24,180 nucleotides of DNA, taken from contig CAZKTU010000084.1 in NCBI GenBank assembly GCA_964555675.1, positions 1 through 24,180 on the forward strand, given 5' to 3'. Within the stretch, counting starts at the first letter, position 1; every line of letters starts with the position of its first letter. The DNA is from CAIWXH01 sp964555675. Lineage in GTDB: Bacteria; Chloroflexota; Chloroflexia; Chloroflexales; Chloroflexaceae. Under the pieces are notes generated by a model. It was not told the origin of the DNA and made no database searches. It was given only the letters and a program-made list of their open reading frames with translations. Shown piece after piece: positions 1 through 8,067 of this stretch. The position numbers were made by a program, and so were the translations under genes.

Positions 1-629
1 TCGAGGAGCTCTTCATCAAGCGCAACGCCTTCACCTTCGGCGGCGAGAAGGGCGGCCAGGCCCAGCCCGAGGTGCTGCGCTCGCTGCTGAAGACGGTGGG
101 CCGGGTGGCCCAGGAGATCGACAGCGTCGAGTATGGCCTGACCGACATGCAGCACTACTACGGCTACTCGGGCGCGCTCAAGGCCGCCGCCGAGCGGGCC
201 ACGGGCGGCAAGGTGGCCCTGAGCTACGTCGAGAGCTTCACCGCCGAGACCAAGGTGCAGGACCTCGACCAGGTGCTGCGGGTCGAGTACCGCACCAAGC
301 TGCTCAACCCCAAGTGGTACGAAGGCATGCTCAAGCACGGCCACAACGGGGCCGCCGAGATCGCCCACCGCTTCACCTACATGCTCGGCTGGAGCGCCAC
401 GACCAGCGCCGTGGACAACTGGGTCTTCGATCAGGCCGCCGAGACCTTCGTGCTCGACGAGACCATGCGTCAGCGCCTCGAGGCGGCCAACCCCGAGGCC
501 ACGCGCAACGCCGTGAGCCGCCTGCTCGAGGCCAACAGCCGCGGCATGTGGCAGACCGACGAGGCCACCCTCGACAAGCTGCGCGAGCTGTACGCCGACC
601 TCGAGGACCGGCTGGAGGGGGTACGCTAG
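1..629 (+). CDS. bchH: Magnesium chelatase subunit H, C-terminal part (partial)
   Basis: This is the large porphyrin-binding subunit of magnesium chelatase, which with BchI and BchD inserts Mg2+ into protoporphyrin IX, the first committed step of (bacterio)chlorophyll synthesis. The gene enters from the left edge; the first complete codon is at position 3 and the stop is TAG at 627-629. About 208 C-terminal residues are visible. They carry landmarks of the BchH/ChlH C-terminus: ARTKLLNPKWYEGML-like (here RTKLLNPKWYEGMLKHGHNG), then GWSATTSAVDNWVF, then LLEANSRGMW and a final ELYADLEDRLEG. The related cobaltochelatase CobN aligns in this region, but the NPKWYEGML and EANxRGxW wording fits BchH better. 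Chloroflexus-type phototrophs carry several bchH paralogues (bchH, bchS, bchT), and which one this is cannot be told from the C-terminus. It converges on malate synthase. Confidence 0.93.
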   Translation, partial: EELFIKRNAFTFGGEKGGQAQPEVLRSLLKTVGRVAQEIDSVEYGLTDMQHYYGYSGALKAAAERATGGKVALSYVESFTAETKVQDLDQVLRVEYRTKLLNPKWYEGMLKHGHNGAAEIAHRFTYMLGWSATTSAVDNWVFDQAAETFVLDETMRQRLEAANPEATRNAVSRLLEANSRGMWQTDEATLDKLRELYADLEDRLEGVR

Positions 630-651
630 GACGCGCTAGGCTCACGAGGGG

Positions 652-687
652 TGTGGGGAGGGTGTCTGACCCTCCCCACATTTTTTT
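652..687 (+). terminator. Intrinsic terminator of bchH
   Basis: A perfect 12-base-pair stem (652-663 with 669-680, arms TGTGGGGAGGGT and its complement) with a 5-base loop is followed by seven T at 681-687. It lies 22 bases after the bchH stop and 3 bases before the end of the convergent malate synthase gene. The T run is only on the plus-strand side, so it mainly serves bchH, though the hairpin could also hinder transcription from the other side. Confidence 0.9.
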
Positions 688-690
688 GGG

Positions 691-2289
<1,599 letters not shown>

Positions 2290-2300
2290 TGATCCGTCCT

Positions 2301-2330
2301 TTCCATATCGTGGAAGGCTTTTCCATGGAC
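2301..2330. promoter_or_regulatory. Operator array before malate synthase (IclR-box-like)
   Basis: Half-sites alternate every 10 bases: TTCCA at 2301-2305, TGGAA at 2311-2315, TTCCA at 2321-2325, then TGGAC directly after. The inner 15-mer TGGAAGGCTTTTCCA (2311-2325) has the form TGGAA-N5-TTCCA of the IclR box (TGGAAATNATTTCCA). The outer 15-mer at 2301-2315 is the reverse complement of 14 of 15 bases at 3884-3898 before isocitrate lyase. The array covers about +1 to +24 relative to the start predicted from the -10 at 2331-2336, a position suited to repression. The regulator is not in the window. Confidence 0.7.
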
Positions 2331-2336
2331 ATTATA
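2331..2336 (-). promoter_or_regulatory. -10 element of malate synthase promoter
   Basis: A perfect TATAAT is read on the minus strand, 41 bases before the malate synthase start codon. No good -35 hexamer lies 16-18 bases upstream (CTTCCC at 2354-2359), partly because that space is taken by the terminator hairpin of the preceding gene. Confidence 0.6.
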
Positions 2337-2338
2337 CC

Positions 2339-2377
2339 AAAAAAGGGGAGCGGGGGAAGCACGTTCCCCCGCCTCCC
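2339..2377 (-). terminator. Intrinsic terminator of isocitrate lyase
   Basis: Read on the minus strand, a GC-rich stem pairs 2350-2358 with 2364-2372, extended by 2345-2348 with 2374-2377 across one mismatch. The loop is five bases and six T follow. It starts 10 bases after the isocitrate lyase stop and ends just before the malate synthase -10. Confidence 0.85.
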
Positions 2378-2386
2378 ACCGCGAGC

Positions 2387-3661
2387 CTAGTGGAACTGCT
2401 CGGCCTCGGTCGAACCGGCCAGGGCCGTGGTCGAAGAGGTGCCGCCGGAGATGACCATGCTGACCTCGTCGAAGTAGCCGGTGCCGACCTCGCGCTGGTG
2501 CTTGGTGGCGGTGTAGCCGATCTCCTCGGCGGCGAACTCGGCCTGCTGCAGCTCGGAGTAGGCGGCCATACCGCGGTCGCGGTAGCCCTGGGCGAGCTGG
2601 AACATGCTGTAGTTGAGGCTGTGGAAGCCGGCCAGGGTCACGAACTGGAACTTATAGCCCATCTCGCCGATGGCGCGCTGGAAGCGGGCGATATCGGCGT
2701 CGCTGAGCTTCTTCTTCCAGTTGAAGGAGGGCGAGCAGTTGTAGGCGAGCAGCTTGCCGGGGAACCTGGCGTGGATGGCGTCGGCGAAGCGCTGGGCTTC
2801 CTCGATGCTCGGCTCGGCGGTCTCGCACCAGACCATATCGGCGTACTCGGCGTAGGCGATGCCGCGGGCGATCGCCTGGTCGAGCCCTGGCTTCACATAG
2901 TAGAAGCCCTCGGGGGAGCGCTGGCCGGTGAGGAAGGCGTGGTCGCGCTCGTCGACGTCGCTGGTGATCAGGTTAGCGGCGTTGGCGTCGGTGCGGGCGA
3001 TGATCAGGGTGGGCACGCCCGAGACATCGGCGGCGAGGCGGGCGGCGATCAGGTTGCGCACGGCCTGCTGGGTGGGCAGCAGCACCTTGCCGCCCATGTG
3101 GCCGCACTTCTTCTCGGAGGCCAGCTGGTCCTCGAAGTGGACACCGGCGGCGCCGGCCTCGATCATGGCCTTGGTCAGCTCGAAGACATTGAGCGGGCCG
3201 CCGAAGCCGGCCTCGCCGTCGGCGACGATCGGGGCGAACCAGTAGGTATCGCCCTTGCCCTCGCTATGCTGGATCTGGTCGGCGCGCTGCAGGGCCTGGT
3301 TGATGCGCTTGACGACCATGGGCACGCTGTTGGCGGGGTAGAGGCTCTGGTCGGGGTACATCTGGCCCGCCAGGTTGGCGTCGGCGGCGACCTGCCAGCC
3401 CGAGAGGTAGATCGCCTTGAGGCCGGCCTTCACCTGCTGCACGGCCTGGTTGCCGGTGAGGGCGCCGAGGGTGTTGACGAAGGGCTCGCTGTTGAGCAGC
3501 TTCCAGAGCCGCTCGGCGCCGAGGCGCGCCAGGGTGTACTCGGGCACGATCGAGCCGCGCAGCTTGTAGACATCTTCGGGCGAGTAGCCGCGGGCGATGC
3601 CCGCGAAACGGGGGTCATTCCAGCTCTCGGCAATTGCGGCGATCTGCTGCTCACGATTCAT
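2387..3661 (-). CDS. aceA: Isocitrate lyase
   Basis: Isocitrate lyase splits isocitrate into glyoxylate and succinate, the entry step of the glyoxylate bypass. The catalytic motif KKCGH is at residues 184-188 with the active cysteine at 186. The family C-terminus GGTSSTTALAGSTEAEQF is intact. The frame is open for 47 codons further upstream, to 3802, but the ATG at 3659-3661 is chosen. It gives 424 residues, normal for the prokaryotic enzyme, is preceded by AAAGGA on the minus strand, and starts with a recognisable N-terminus (MNREQQ...), while the upstream stretch is arginine/proline/serine-rich with no family resemblance. It is followed by its own terminator. Its far-upstream operator array (3864-3898) matches the one before malate synthase, implying co-regulation without co-transcription. 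Confidence 0.97.
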   Translation of the reverse strand: MNREQQIAAIAESWNDPRFAGIARGYSPEDVYKLRGSIVPEYTLARLGAERLWKLLNSEPFVNTLGALTGNQAVQQVKAGLKAIYLSGWQVAADANLAGQMYPDQSLYPANSVPMVVKRINQALQRADQIQHSEGKGDTYWFAPIVADGEAGFGGPLNVFELTKAMIEAGAAGVHFEDQLASEKKCGHMGGKVLLPTQQAVRNLIAARLAADVSGVPTLIIARTDANAANLITSDVDERDHAFLTGQRSPEGFYYVKPGLDQAIARGIAYAEYADMVWCETAEPSIEEAQRFADAIHARFPGKLLAYNCSPSFNWKKKLSDADIARFQRAIGEMGYKFQFVTLAGFHSLNYSMFQLAQGYRDRGMAAYSELQQAEFAAEEIGYTATKHQREVGTGYFDEVSMVISGGTSSTTALAGSTEAEQFH

Positions 3662-3827
3662 TGGGCGTGTCCTTTCTCGACGGTGGCTGCACGAGGAGGA
3701 GGGTCGGAGGGACGCGGCCGGAAGCGCGGAGAGCAGAGGTATGGGACGCCCACAGGGTGGGTCGGTCACCGCTGACCTCGGCTGCCGCAGTGCGTGCCGC
3801 AAAATTGTGACACCAACCTCTAGCCAT
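3662..3827 (-). other. Long 5' leader of isocitrate lyase
   Basis: From the -10 at 3828-3833, the mRNA would start near 3821 and carry a leader of about 160 bases before the ATG. Two small stems are visible: GGTCA/TGACC at 3764-3768 and 3773-3777, and CCCAC/GTGGG at 3749-3753 and 3757-3761. No known riboswitch fold is recognised. Confidence 0.35.
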
Positions 3828-3861
3828 ATTATAGGCCCGTAGTAGTTACACGCTAGTTACA
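3828..3861 (-). promoter_or_regulatory. Isocitrate lyase promoter with tandem TGTAACTA repeats
   Basis: The minus strand carries a perfect TATAAT at 3833-3828. There is no recognisable -35 hexamer. In its place two identical 8-mers, TGTAACTA on the minus strand (plus-strand positions 3843-3850 and 3854-3861), lie 11 bases apart, one helical turn. This arrangement suggests an activator that substitutes for -35 contacts, but that is inference. Confidence 0.55.
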
Positions 3862-3863
3862 AA

Positions 3864-3898
3864 TTCCACAAGATGGGCTACACTTCCACGATATGGAT
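3864..3898. promoter_or_regulatory. Operator array upstream of isocitrate lyase
   Basis: Half-sites alternate at 10-base steps: TTCCA at 3864, TGGGC at 3874, TTCCA at 3884 and TGGAT at 3894. The two TTCCA copies are 20 bases apart, exactly as in the array before malate synthase (2301 and 2321). The best element, TTCCACGATATGGA (3884-3897), recurs inverted at 2302-2315. The array lies upstream of the -35 region, so here it would act from about -43 to -77, or overlap the end of the mazG-like gene. Confidence 0.65.
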
Positions 3899-3900
3899 AA

Positions 3901-4203
3901 TTAGCCCTCCCAGGTGCGCCCATAGTTGACCTTGAGCTTGGCGAGGATGGCCTGTTCGAGGTCGATCTCGAGCAGGTAGGCCAGCTGAAAGAGGTAGTTG
4001 GCCACGTCGGCTAGCTCGCCTGCCAGGGCCGCCTTGTCCTTGGGCTCGTCGCTGAACTGAAAGTGTTCGAGCAGCTCGGCGGCCTCGACGGCGACCGAGG
4101 TGGCGATGTTGCGGGGGGTCTGGGGGAAGATCGAGTCGGGCGCGTACCAGCCCTTATCGGTCACGAACTGGTTGATCACAGCGGTCAGCTCATCGATGGT
4201 CAC
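3901..4203 (-). CDS. MazG-like nucleotide pyrophosphohydrolase
   Basis: This 100-residue protein belongs to the all-alpha NTP pyrophosphohydrolase superfamily (MazG/dCTPase group), which hydrolyses nucleoside triphosphates, often damaged or non-canonical ones, to the monophosphate and pyrophosphate. The metal-binding pattern ExxE...ExxD is complete: EAAE at residues 40-43 and ELAD at 63-66. The short single-domain form resembles dCTP pyrophosphatases rather than the two-domain E. coli MazG. GTG at 4201-4203 is chosen as start because AGGAGGT lies five bases before it on the minus strand; the in-frame ATG further upstream would add residues unlike the family. It is probably a housecleaning enzyme, downstream of but likely separate from the glycan operon, since a hairpin and a promoter-like sequence lie between. 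The substrate cannot be told. Confidence 0.88.
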   Translation of the reverse strand: MTIDELTAVINQFVTDKGWYAPDSIFPQTPRNIATSVAVEAAELLEHFQFSDEPKDKAALAGELADVANYLFQLAYLLEIDLEQAILAKLKVNYGRTWEG

Positions 4204-4242
4204 GAGGCACCTCCTGTGGGGCGGATAGGATAGATGCCCGCC

Positions 4243-4251
4243 ATCATAGCA
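4243..4251 (-). promoter_or_regulatory. Extended -10 promoter for the MazG-like gene
   Basis: The minus strand reads TGCTATGAT, the extended -10 form TGn-TATGAT, about 40 bases before the GTG start. No convincing -35 is present, which is usual for extended -10 promoters. Confidence 0.45.
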
Positions 4252-4267
4252 GCATACAGCGCAGCAA

Positions 4268-4294
4268 GCCCCCGCTCCTTGATGAAGCGGGGGC
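4268..4294 (-). terminator. Hairpin after the ABC transporter gene, possible terminator
   Basis: A perfect 9-base-pair stem (4268-4276 with 4286-4294, GCCCCCGCT and complement) with a 9-base loop lies 29 bases after the ABC transporter stop. There is no T run on the minus-strand side, so termination would be weak or factor-dependent. It is the only candidate for the end of the glycan operon. Confidence 0.45.
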
Positions 4295-4323
4295 AACGGC
4301 GCACCGGGGCGTGAGGTAGGTGC

Positions 4324-6150
4324 CTACTGCCCCTGAAGGCGGGCGAGCTCGGCGTAGAAGCCGCCCTGGGCCAGCAGATCGGCGTGGCGGCCCTGCTCGA
4401 CCACCCGGCCGTCGCGCAGGACGAGGATCTGGTCGAAGCGCTCCATGGCGGCGAAGTGATGGGCGATCACGAGGGTGGTGCGACCCTGGCGGGTCCGGCT
4501 GAGGGCCTCCTCGACCAGGCGGGCCGACTCGGCGTCCATGGCCGAGGTGGGCTCGTCGAGGATGAGGATAGCCGGGTCTTTGATCAGCGCCCGGGCCAGG
4601 CTGATGCGCTGGCGCTGCCCGCCAGAGAGGTTCGCGCCGCGCTCGCCCAGCGGCGTATCGTAGCCGAGGGGCAGGGCCTTGATGAACTCGTGGGCGTGGG
4701 CCAGGCGCGCCGCCCGCTCGACCTCGGCGTCGCTCGCGTCGGGGCGCCCGTAGGTGATATTCTCGCGGATAGTCTGGCCGAGCAGCAGGCTGTCTTGCAG
4801 CACCACGCCGATCTGTTCGCGCAGCGAGTCGCGCTGGTAGTCGCGCACATCGACGCCATCGAGCAGGATGCAGCCCGAGCGGGGGTCGTAGAAGCGCAGG
4901 ATCAGGCTGGCCAGGGTCGATTTGCCCGCACCAGAGCCGCCCACCAGGGCGACCCGCTGGCCCGCGGGGACGGCGAAGGAGACCCCGCGCAGGGCCAGCT
5001 TGCCTTCGCCGTAGCTGAAGACGACGTCGCGAAACTCGACGCGCCCGCGCAGGCCAGTGGCCGGCACGGCCCCGCGCCGCTCCTGGACCTCGGGCTCGGT
5101 GTCGAGGATCTCGGCGATGCGCTCGGCGCTGACCATGCCCTTCGAGAAGCGGGTCGAGAGCCGGGCGAGGCTGCGAATGGGCTTGTACATGCTGGTCACA
5201 TACGAGATGAAGATCAGCAGGGCGCCCGGGCTCACCTCGCCGGCCAGGGCCTGCAGCCCGCCGAAGAGCACCACGGCGGCGACCCCGGCCGCGCTGATGA
5301 TCTCGATCGCCCGCGTGCCCGCCGCCTCGGTGCGGGCGGCCCTGATGCTCTCCTCGAGGGTCTCGTCGCTGGCCAGGGCGAAGCGCTCGCGCTCGTAGCG
5401 CTCGCGACCGAAGGCCTGCACCAGCGGCATGGCCGCCAGGCTCTCGCTGATGCGCGCCGCGATCTGCCCGTCGAGCTTGCGCTGGCTGCGCGAGAGCAGC
5501 TTGATCCGCCGCGAGAACTGATAGACGGCCAGGGCCAGCAGCGGGAAGCTGGCCAGGACGACCAGACTCAGCCGCCAGTTGAGCAGCAGCATTGTCACAC
5601 ACATGCCGACCAGCGTCAGCAGCTGGGCCCCGGTGTCCAGCAGCGACTCGGCGAAGACGTCGCGCAGGTTGCGCGTGTCGCTCGTCACCTTGGTGAGCAA
5701 CTCGCCCGAGCGCGAGCGCGTGTGGAAGCCCAGCGAGAGCCGCTGGAGGTGGTCGAAGAGCTGCCGCTGCAGGGTCGCGGTCAGCTCGTAGCCGATGCGC
5801 GAGGTCTGGAAGAGCTGCATCGCGGCAAAGAAGCCGCGCATGAGGGCGATCAGGATGATCGCGAAGGCCACCGCCGCGACGGCGAGCTGCGGGTGCGGCC
5901 CGAGAGCTGCGGCGAGGCCCGCCAGGGGCCCCGTCAGCGGGGCGCCGAGGAGCACGTTGTCGACCAGGACCTTGAGCGGCCAGGGCGCGAGCAGGTCGGC
6001 CGCGGCGACGCCGACCATGCTCAGGCCGGCGAGCAGAAAGCCGCGCCGCGAGGTGCCCAGGAAGGCGAGCACCACCTGCCGGAAGCGCGACGGGCGCTCG
6101 CCGGGGGCAGCAGGCCGCAAGAGAGGACGTCGTGCAGTATTGACGCTCAT
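4324..6150 (-). CDS. ABC exporter, fused membrane and ATPase domains (MsbA-like)
   Basis: This is a half-size exporter of 608 residues that would work as a homodimer in the cytoplasmic membrane. A six-helix membrane domain spans about residues 35-335, followed by a complete nucleotide-binding domain: Walker A GGSGAGKST (404-412), Q-loop VLQDS (450-454), signature LSGGQ (508-512), Walker B with catalytic Glu533, and H-loop His564 (IAHH instead of the common IAHR). The start at 6148-6150 follows AAGGAG at a good distance; an in-frame ATG 24 bases upstream has no such support. It is the last gene of the glycan operon, 43 bases after the kinase gene, with the GTATTTTC/GTATG element and a 16-codon leader reading frame in and around the gap. 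Context suggests export of the glycan or glycolipid made by the operon. The substrate is not evident from sequence; multidrug or lipid export are alternatives. Confidence 0.93.
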   Translation of the reverse strand: MSVNTARRPLLRPAAPGERPSRFRQVVLAFLGTSRRGFLLAGLSMVGVAAADLLAPWPLKVLVDNVLLGAPLTGPLAGLAAALGPHPQLAVAAVAFAIILIALMRGFFAAMQLFQTSRIGYELTATLQRQLFDHLQRLSLGFHTRSRSGELLTKVTSDTRNLRDVFAESLLDTGAQLLTLVGMCVTMLLLNWRLSLVVLASFPLLALAVYQFSRRIKLLSRSQRKLDGQIAARISESLAAMPLVQAFGRERYERERFALASDETLEESIRAARTEAAGTRAIEIISAAGVAAVVLFGGLQALAGEVSPGALLIFISYVTSMYKPIRSLARLSTRFSKGMVSAERIAEILDTEPEVQERRGAVPATGLRGRVEFRDVVFSYGEGKLALRGVSFAVPAGQRVALVGGSGAGKSTLASLILRFYDPRSGCILLDGVDVRDYQRDSLREQIGVVLQDSLLLGQTIRENITYGRPDASDAEVERAARLAHAHEFIKALPLGYDTPLGERGANLSGGQRQRISLARALIKDPAILILDEPTSAMDAESARLVEEALSRTRQGRTTLVIAHHFAAMERFDQILVLRDGRVVEQGRHADLLAQGGFYAELARLQGQ

Positions 6151-6197
6151 GATCGCTCCTTGTGAGACCGCCACGTGCGGTTCTCTGCACTACTCAT
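6147..6197 (-). CDS. Short leader reading frame before the ABC exporter
   Basis: A 16-codon reading frame (MSSAENRTWRSHKERS) starts at the ATG inside the conserved GTATG box and stops with TGA in a 4-base ATGA overlap with the exporter start. It has no obvious ribosome-binding site of its own, but its start overlaps the stop of the preceding kinase gene, so it could be translated by coupling. Equivalent frames exist at the two other copies of the box. Its translation is unproven. Confidence 0.3.
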   Translation of the reverse strand: MSSAENRTWRSHKERS

Positions 6198-6220
6198 ACC
6201 TGCGGTGTGAAGGAAAATAC
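6192..6220 (-). promoter_or_regulatory. Element copy C: GTATTTTC-N13-GTATGAGT
   Basis: Plus-strand coordinates 6214-6220 (AAAATAC) and 6195-6199 (CATAC) give GTATTTT and GTATG on the minus strand, separated by exactly 14 bases as in copies A (16885-16915) and B (22199-22229). It overlaps the last codons and stop of the kinase gene and lies 44 bases before the ABC exporter start. It could be an internal promoter, an operator or an RNA element. Confidence 0.6.
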
Positions 6221-7438
6221 ATCCGCCAGGGTCGCTTCGGCGAGGTCGAGCAGTGCAGCGGCGACCGTTTCGAGGCTGGGCGCGCAGTGCCGGATGCAGG
6301 TCTTGAGCTGGCGGGCCAGGAGCAGCGCCGCCGTATACCAGGCGAGGGCCCGCCGCTCAGCGCCGACCTGCCCGCCTGCCTCGCGGTAGGCTTCCCAGAT
6401 CGTCTCGACCAGGCTGATCGCCTCGCTCAGCGAGCTGCCGCGCAAGATGGCCCCGAGCAGCACCCGGCTGCCCAGCATCGCCAGATCATAGGCAGGATCG
6501 CCCCGGGCCAGCAGGTCCATGTCGATCAGGGCCGGGGCCTCGCCGTCGATCAGCAGATTGGCGGTGTGCAGGTCGCCGTGGAGCAGGGCCTGGGGGCGGG
6601 CCGGCAGTGTATGGGCGGCCCGCGCGAGGCGCCCCGCAAGCTGCCCGGCCTGCTCCGCGAGCGCCGGCACGGCAGCGCCAATCTGCGGCAGCACGCGCCG
6701 CTCGATCCGACGCAGCAGCGTAGCGGGCCCCTGCTCGTCGAGGCCCAGAGGGCTGGCCCGGTGAAAGCCGACGAGCCCGCGCGCCAGGGCTGCAAGCTGG
6801 CCCGCGCTGAGGCCGTCGCCCAGCAGCTCCTCCAGGCGCACGCCGCTCACAAAACTCTCCCAGCGCGCCCCCGAGCGCGGATCGAGGCCGAGGGGGCGTG
6901 GCGTGCGTAGCGCGGGCGGGGCGGCGGCCCAGGCGCGCAGAGCGAGCCGGTGACTGGCGTCCGCGCCGCCGCGCTGGAGCTTGGCGACCGCCGGCCCATT
7001 GGCCCCGTCGACGAGGAGCGCGCAGCGCTCGCCGGGGGTATAGGCCAGCACGCGCCGGAGGCCCCCTGCCGCGGCGGCCTCGGCCCATAGCATGCGCAGA
7101 CCAGGCAGCCCGGGATCGGCAGGAAAGCGCCAGGCCACAGCATCCCAGCTCGCCAAATGCAGCACCGCGCCCAGATCGTCGGCGCTCGCCAGAGCCTCGG
7201 CGTAGGCTGCGGCGCTCTCGCCGGGCCGGGCGAAACGCACCGTGAGCAGGCCGCGCTCGTCGCGATAGACGACGGTGAGCTCGCGCCCCGGTGTGTAGCG
7301 GACGCTGACCACCTCGGCGTCGGCGCGGCCGAGCTGACGGGCGAGGATGGCGGGGTCGGCGAACTGAACGCGCTGATAGAAGTCGGCCGGGGCGGTATGC
7401 AGGTCGCTGTGGGTATAGCCCCAGGCGAGGTTGCTCAC
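6194..7438 (-). CDS. APH-fold kinase with N-terminal extension (kinase 3 of the operon)
   Basis: This is a 414-residue protein of the aminoglycoside phosphotransferase/choline kinase-like fold, expected to transfer phosphate from ATP to a small-molecule or glycan hydroxyl. The catalytic loop HGDLHTAN is at residues 287-294 (catalytic Asp289) and the metal-binding IDMD at 305-308, followed by the usual GDPAYDLA. The N-terminal half is notable. Two similar segments each begin with YTPG-R/E (residues 48-70 and 133-156), and between them lies WRFPADPGLP (103-112); the kinase at 10137-11360 has the matching FPHDP segment. GTG at 7436-7438 is the start: AGGAGG lies seven bases before it, and it overlaps the phosphatase stop by four bases (GTGA). 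The substrate is unknown. Genuine antibiotic resistance is unlikely given the context and the presence of two sister kinases. Confidence 0.85.
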   Translation of the reverse strand: MSNLAWGYTHSDLHTAPADFYQRVQFADPAILARQLGRADAEVVSVRYTPGRELTVVYRDERGLLTVRFARPGESAAAYAEALASADDLGAVLHLASWDAVAWRFPADPGLPGLRMLWAEAAAAGGLRRVLAYTPGERCALLVDGANGPAVAKLQRGGADASHRLALRAWAAAPPALRTPRPLGLDPRSGARWESFVSGVRLEELLGDGLSAGQLAALARGLVGFHRASPLGLDEQGPATLLRRIERRVLPQIGAAVPALAEQAGQLAGRLARAAHTLPARPQALLHGDLHTANLLIDGEAPALIDMDLLARGDPAYDLAMLGSRVLLGAILRGSSLSEAISLVETIWEAYREAGGQVGAERRALAWYTAALLLARQLKTCIRHCAPSLETVAAALLDLAEATLADVFSFTPQV

Positions 7439-8067
7439 TCAGACTCCTCCTGACCGGGGTCCAGCAGGGTCAGGGCCGCCGCGCAGCATGCGCCCGCCGG
7501 CCAGAGCAGGCCGGCGATCGAGCCGTTCCCCGGCTTGTAGGCGAGCCCCGCGGGCAACGCCTCGAAGGGCAGCCCGAGCAAAGCCCCGGCCAGCATGCGG
7601 TTGCTCCAGAAGTGGCCGACCACGGCGACGCGCCAGCCAGCCGCGATGGCGGCCCTCAGCTCGGCGGCGAAGGTGGCGGCCCGCTCATAGACATCGCGCA
7701 GACTCTCGCCGCCGGGCAAGGCGACGGTGCGATAGTCGTGGCGCAGACGCAAGCGGTGCTCGGCCTTGGGGACGCCCTGAAGCCTGCCATAGTCGATCTC
7801 GCGCATCTCGGGCCGCCCCAGCACCGGGGCGCGCTGCGCCACCGCGAGGGGCAGCGAGGTGGCAATAGCTCTGCTGAGGGTGCTGGTGAAGATCGCGTCG
7901 ATCCGCTGGTCCGCCAGCAACTGGGCCACCCGCGCCGACTGGGCTCGGCCGAGCTCATCGAGCGGCACGTCTTCCCAGCCCACATAGCGCCGGCCGTTGC
8001 CCGCCGTGCGGCCATGGCGGATCAGGAAGAGCGAACAGTCGTCGTAGCCTAGTGCCACGCTCATCAT
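7435..8067 (-). CDS. Histidine phosphatase family protein (phosphoglycerate mutase-like)
   Basis: This is a 210-residue member of the histidine phosphatase superfamily. The phosphohistidine motif RHG is at residues 17-19 (His18), Arg66 follows in the TLSRA segment, Glu90 lies in the MREIDYGRLQG segment that usually carries the acid, and the second catalytic histidine is His152 in VVGHFWSN. Such enzymes remove phosphate from sugars, nucleotides or intermediates such as alpha-ribazole phosphate. It starts with ATGATG at the stop of the upstream glycosyltransferase (ATGA overlap) with GAGGAG upstream, and overlaps the next kinase by four bases. Placed between a glycosyltransferase and an APH-fold kinase, it may dephosphorylate a sugar phosphate or an activated intermediate of this pathway; that role is inferred from position only. 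Confidence 0.87.
   Translation of the reverse strand: MMSVALGYDDCSLFLIRHGRTAGNGRRYVGWEDVPLDELGRAQSARVAQLLADQRIDAIFTSTLSRAIATSLPLAVAQRAPVLGRPEMREIDYGRLQGVPKAEHRLRLRHDYRTVALPGGESLRDVYERAATFAAELRAAIAAGWRVAVVGHFWSNRMLAGALLGLPFEALPAGLAYKPGNGSIAGLLWPAGACCAAALTLLDPGQEESE

Noticed and set aside
4254..4275. A further CATAC (GTATG on the minus strand) before the MazG-like gene
   Set aside because: The partner GTATTTT box is missing 14 bases away, so it is not a fourth copy of the two-box element.
4244..6190. A second long minus-strand frame overlapping the ABC transporter gene
   Set aside because: It is arginine/proline-rich shadow translation; the other frame carries the full set of ABC motifs.
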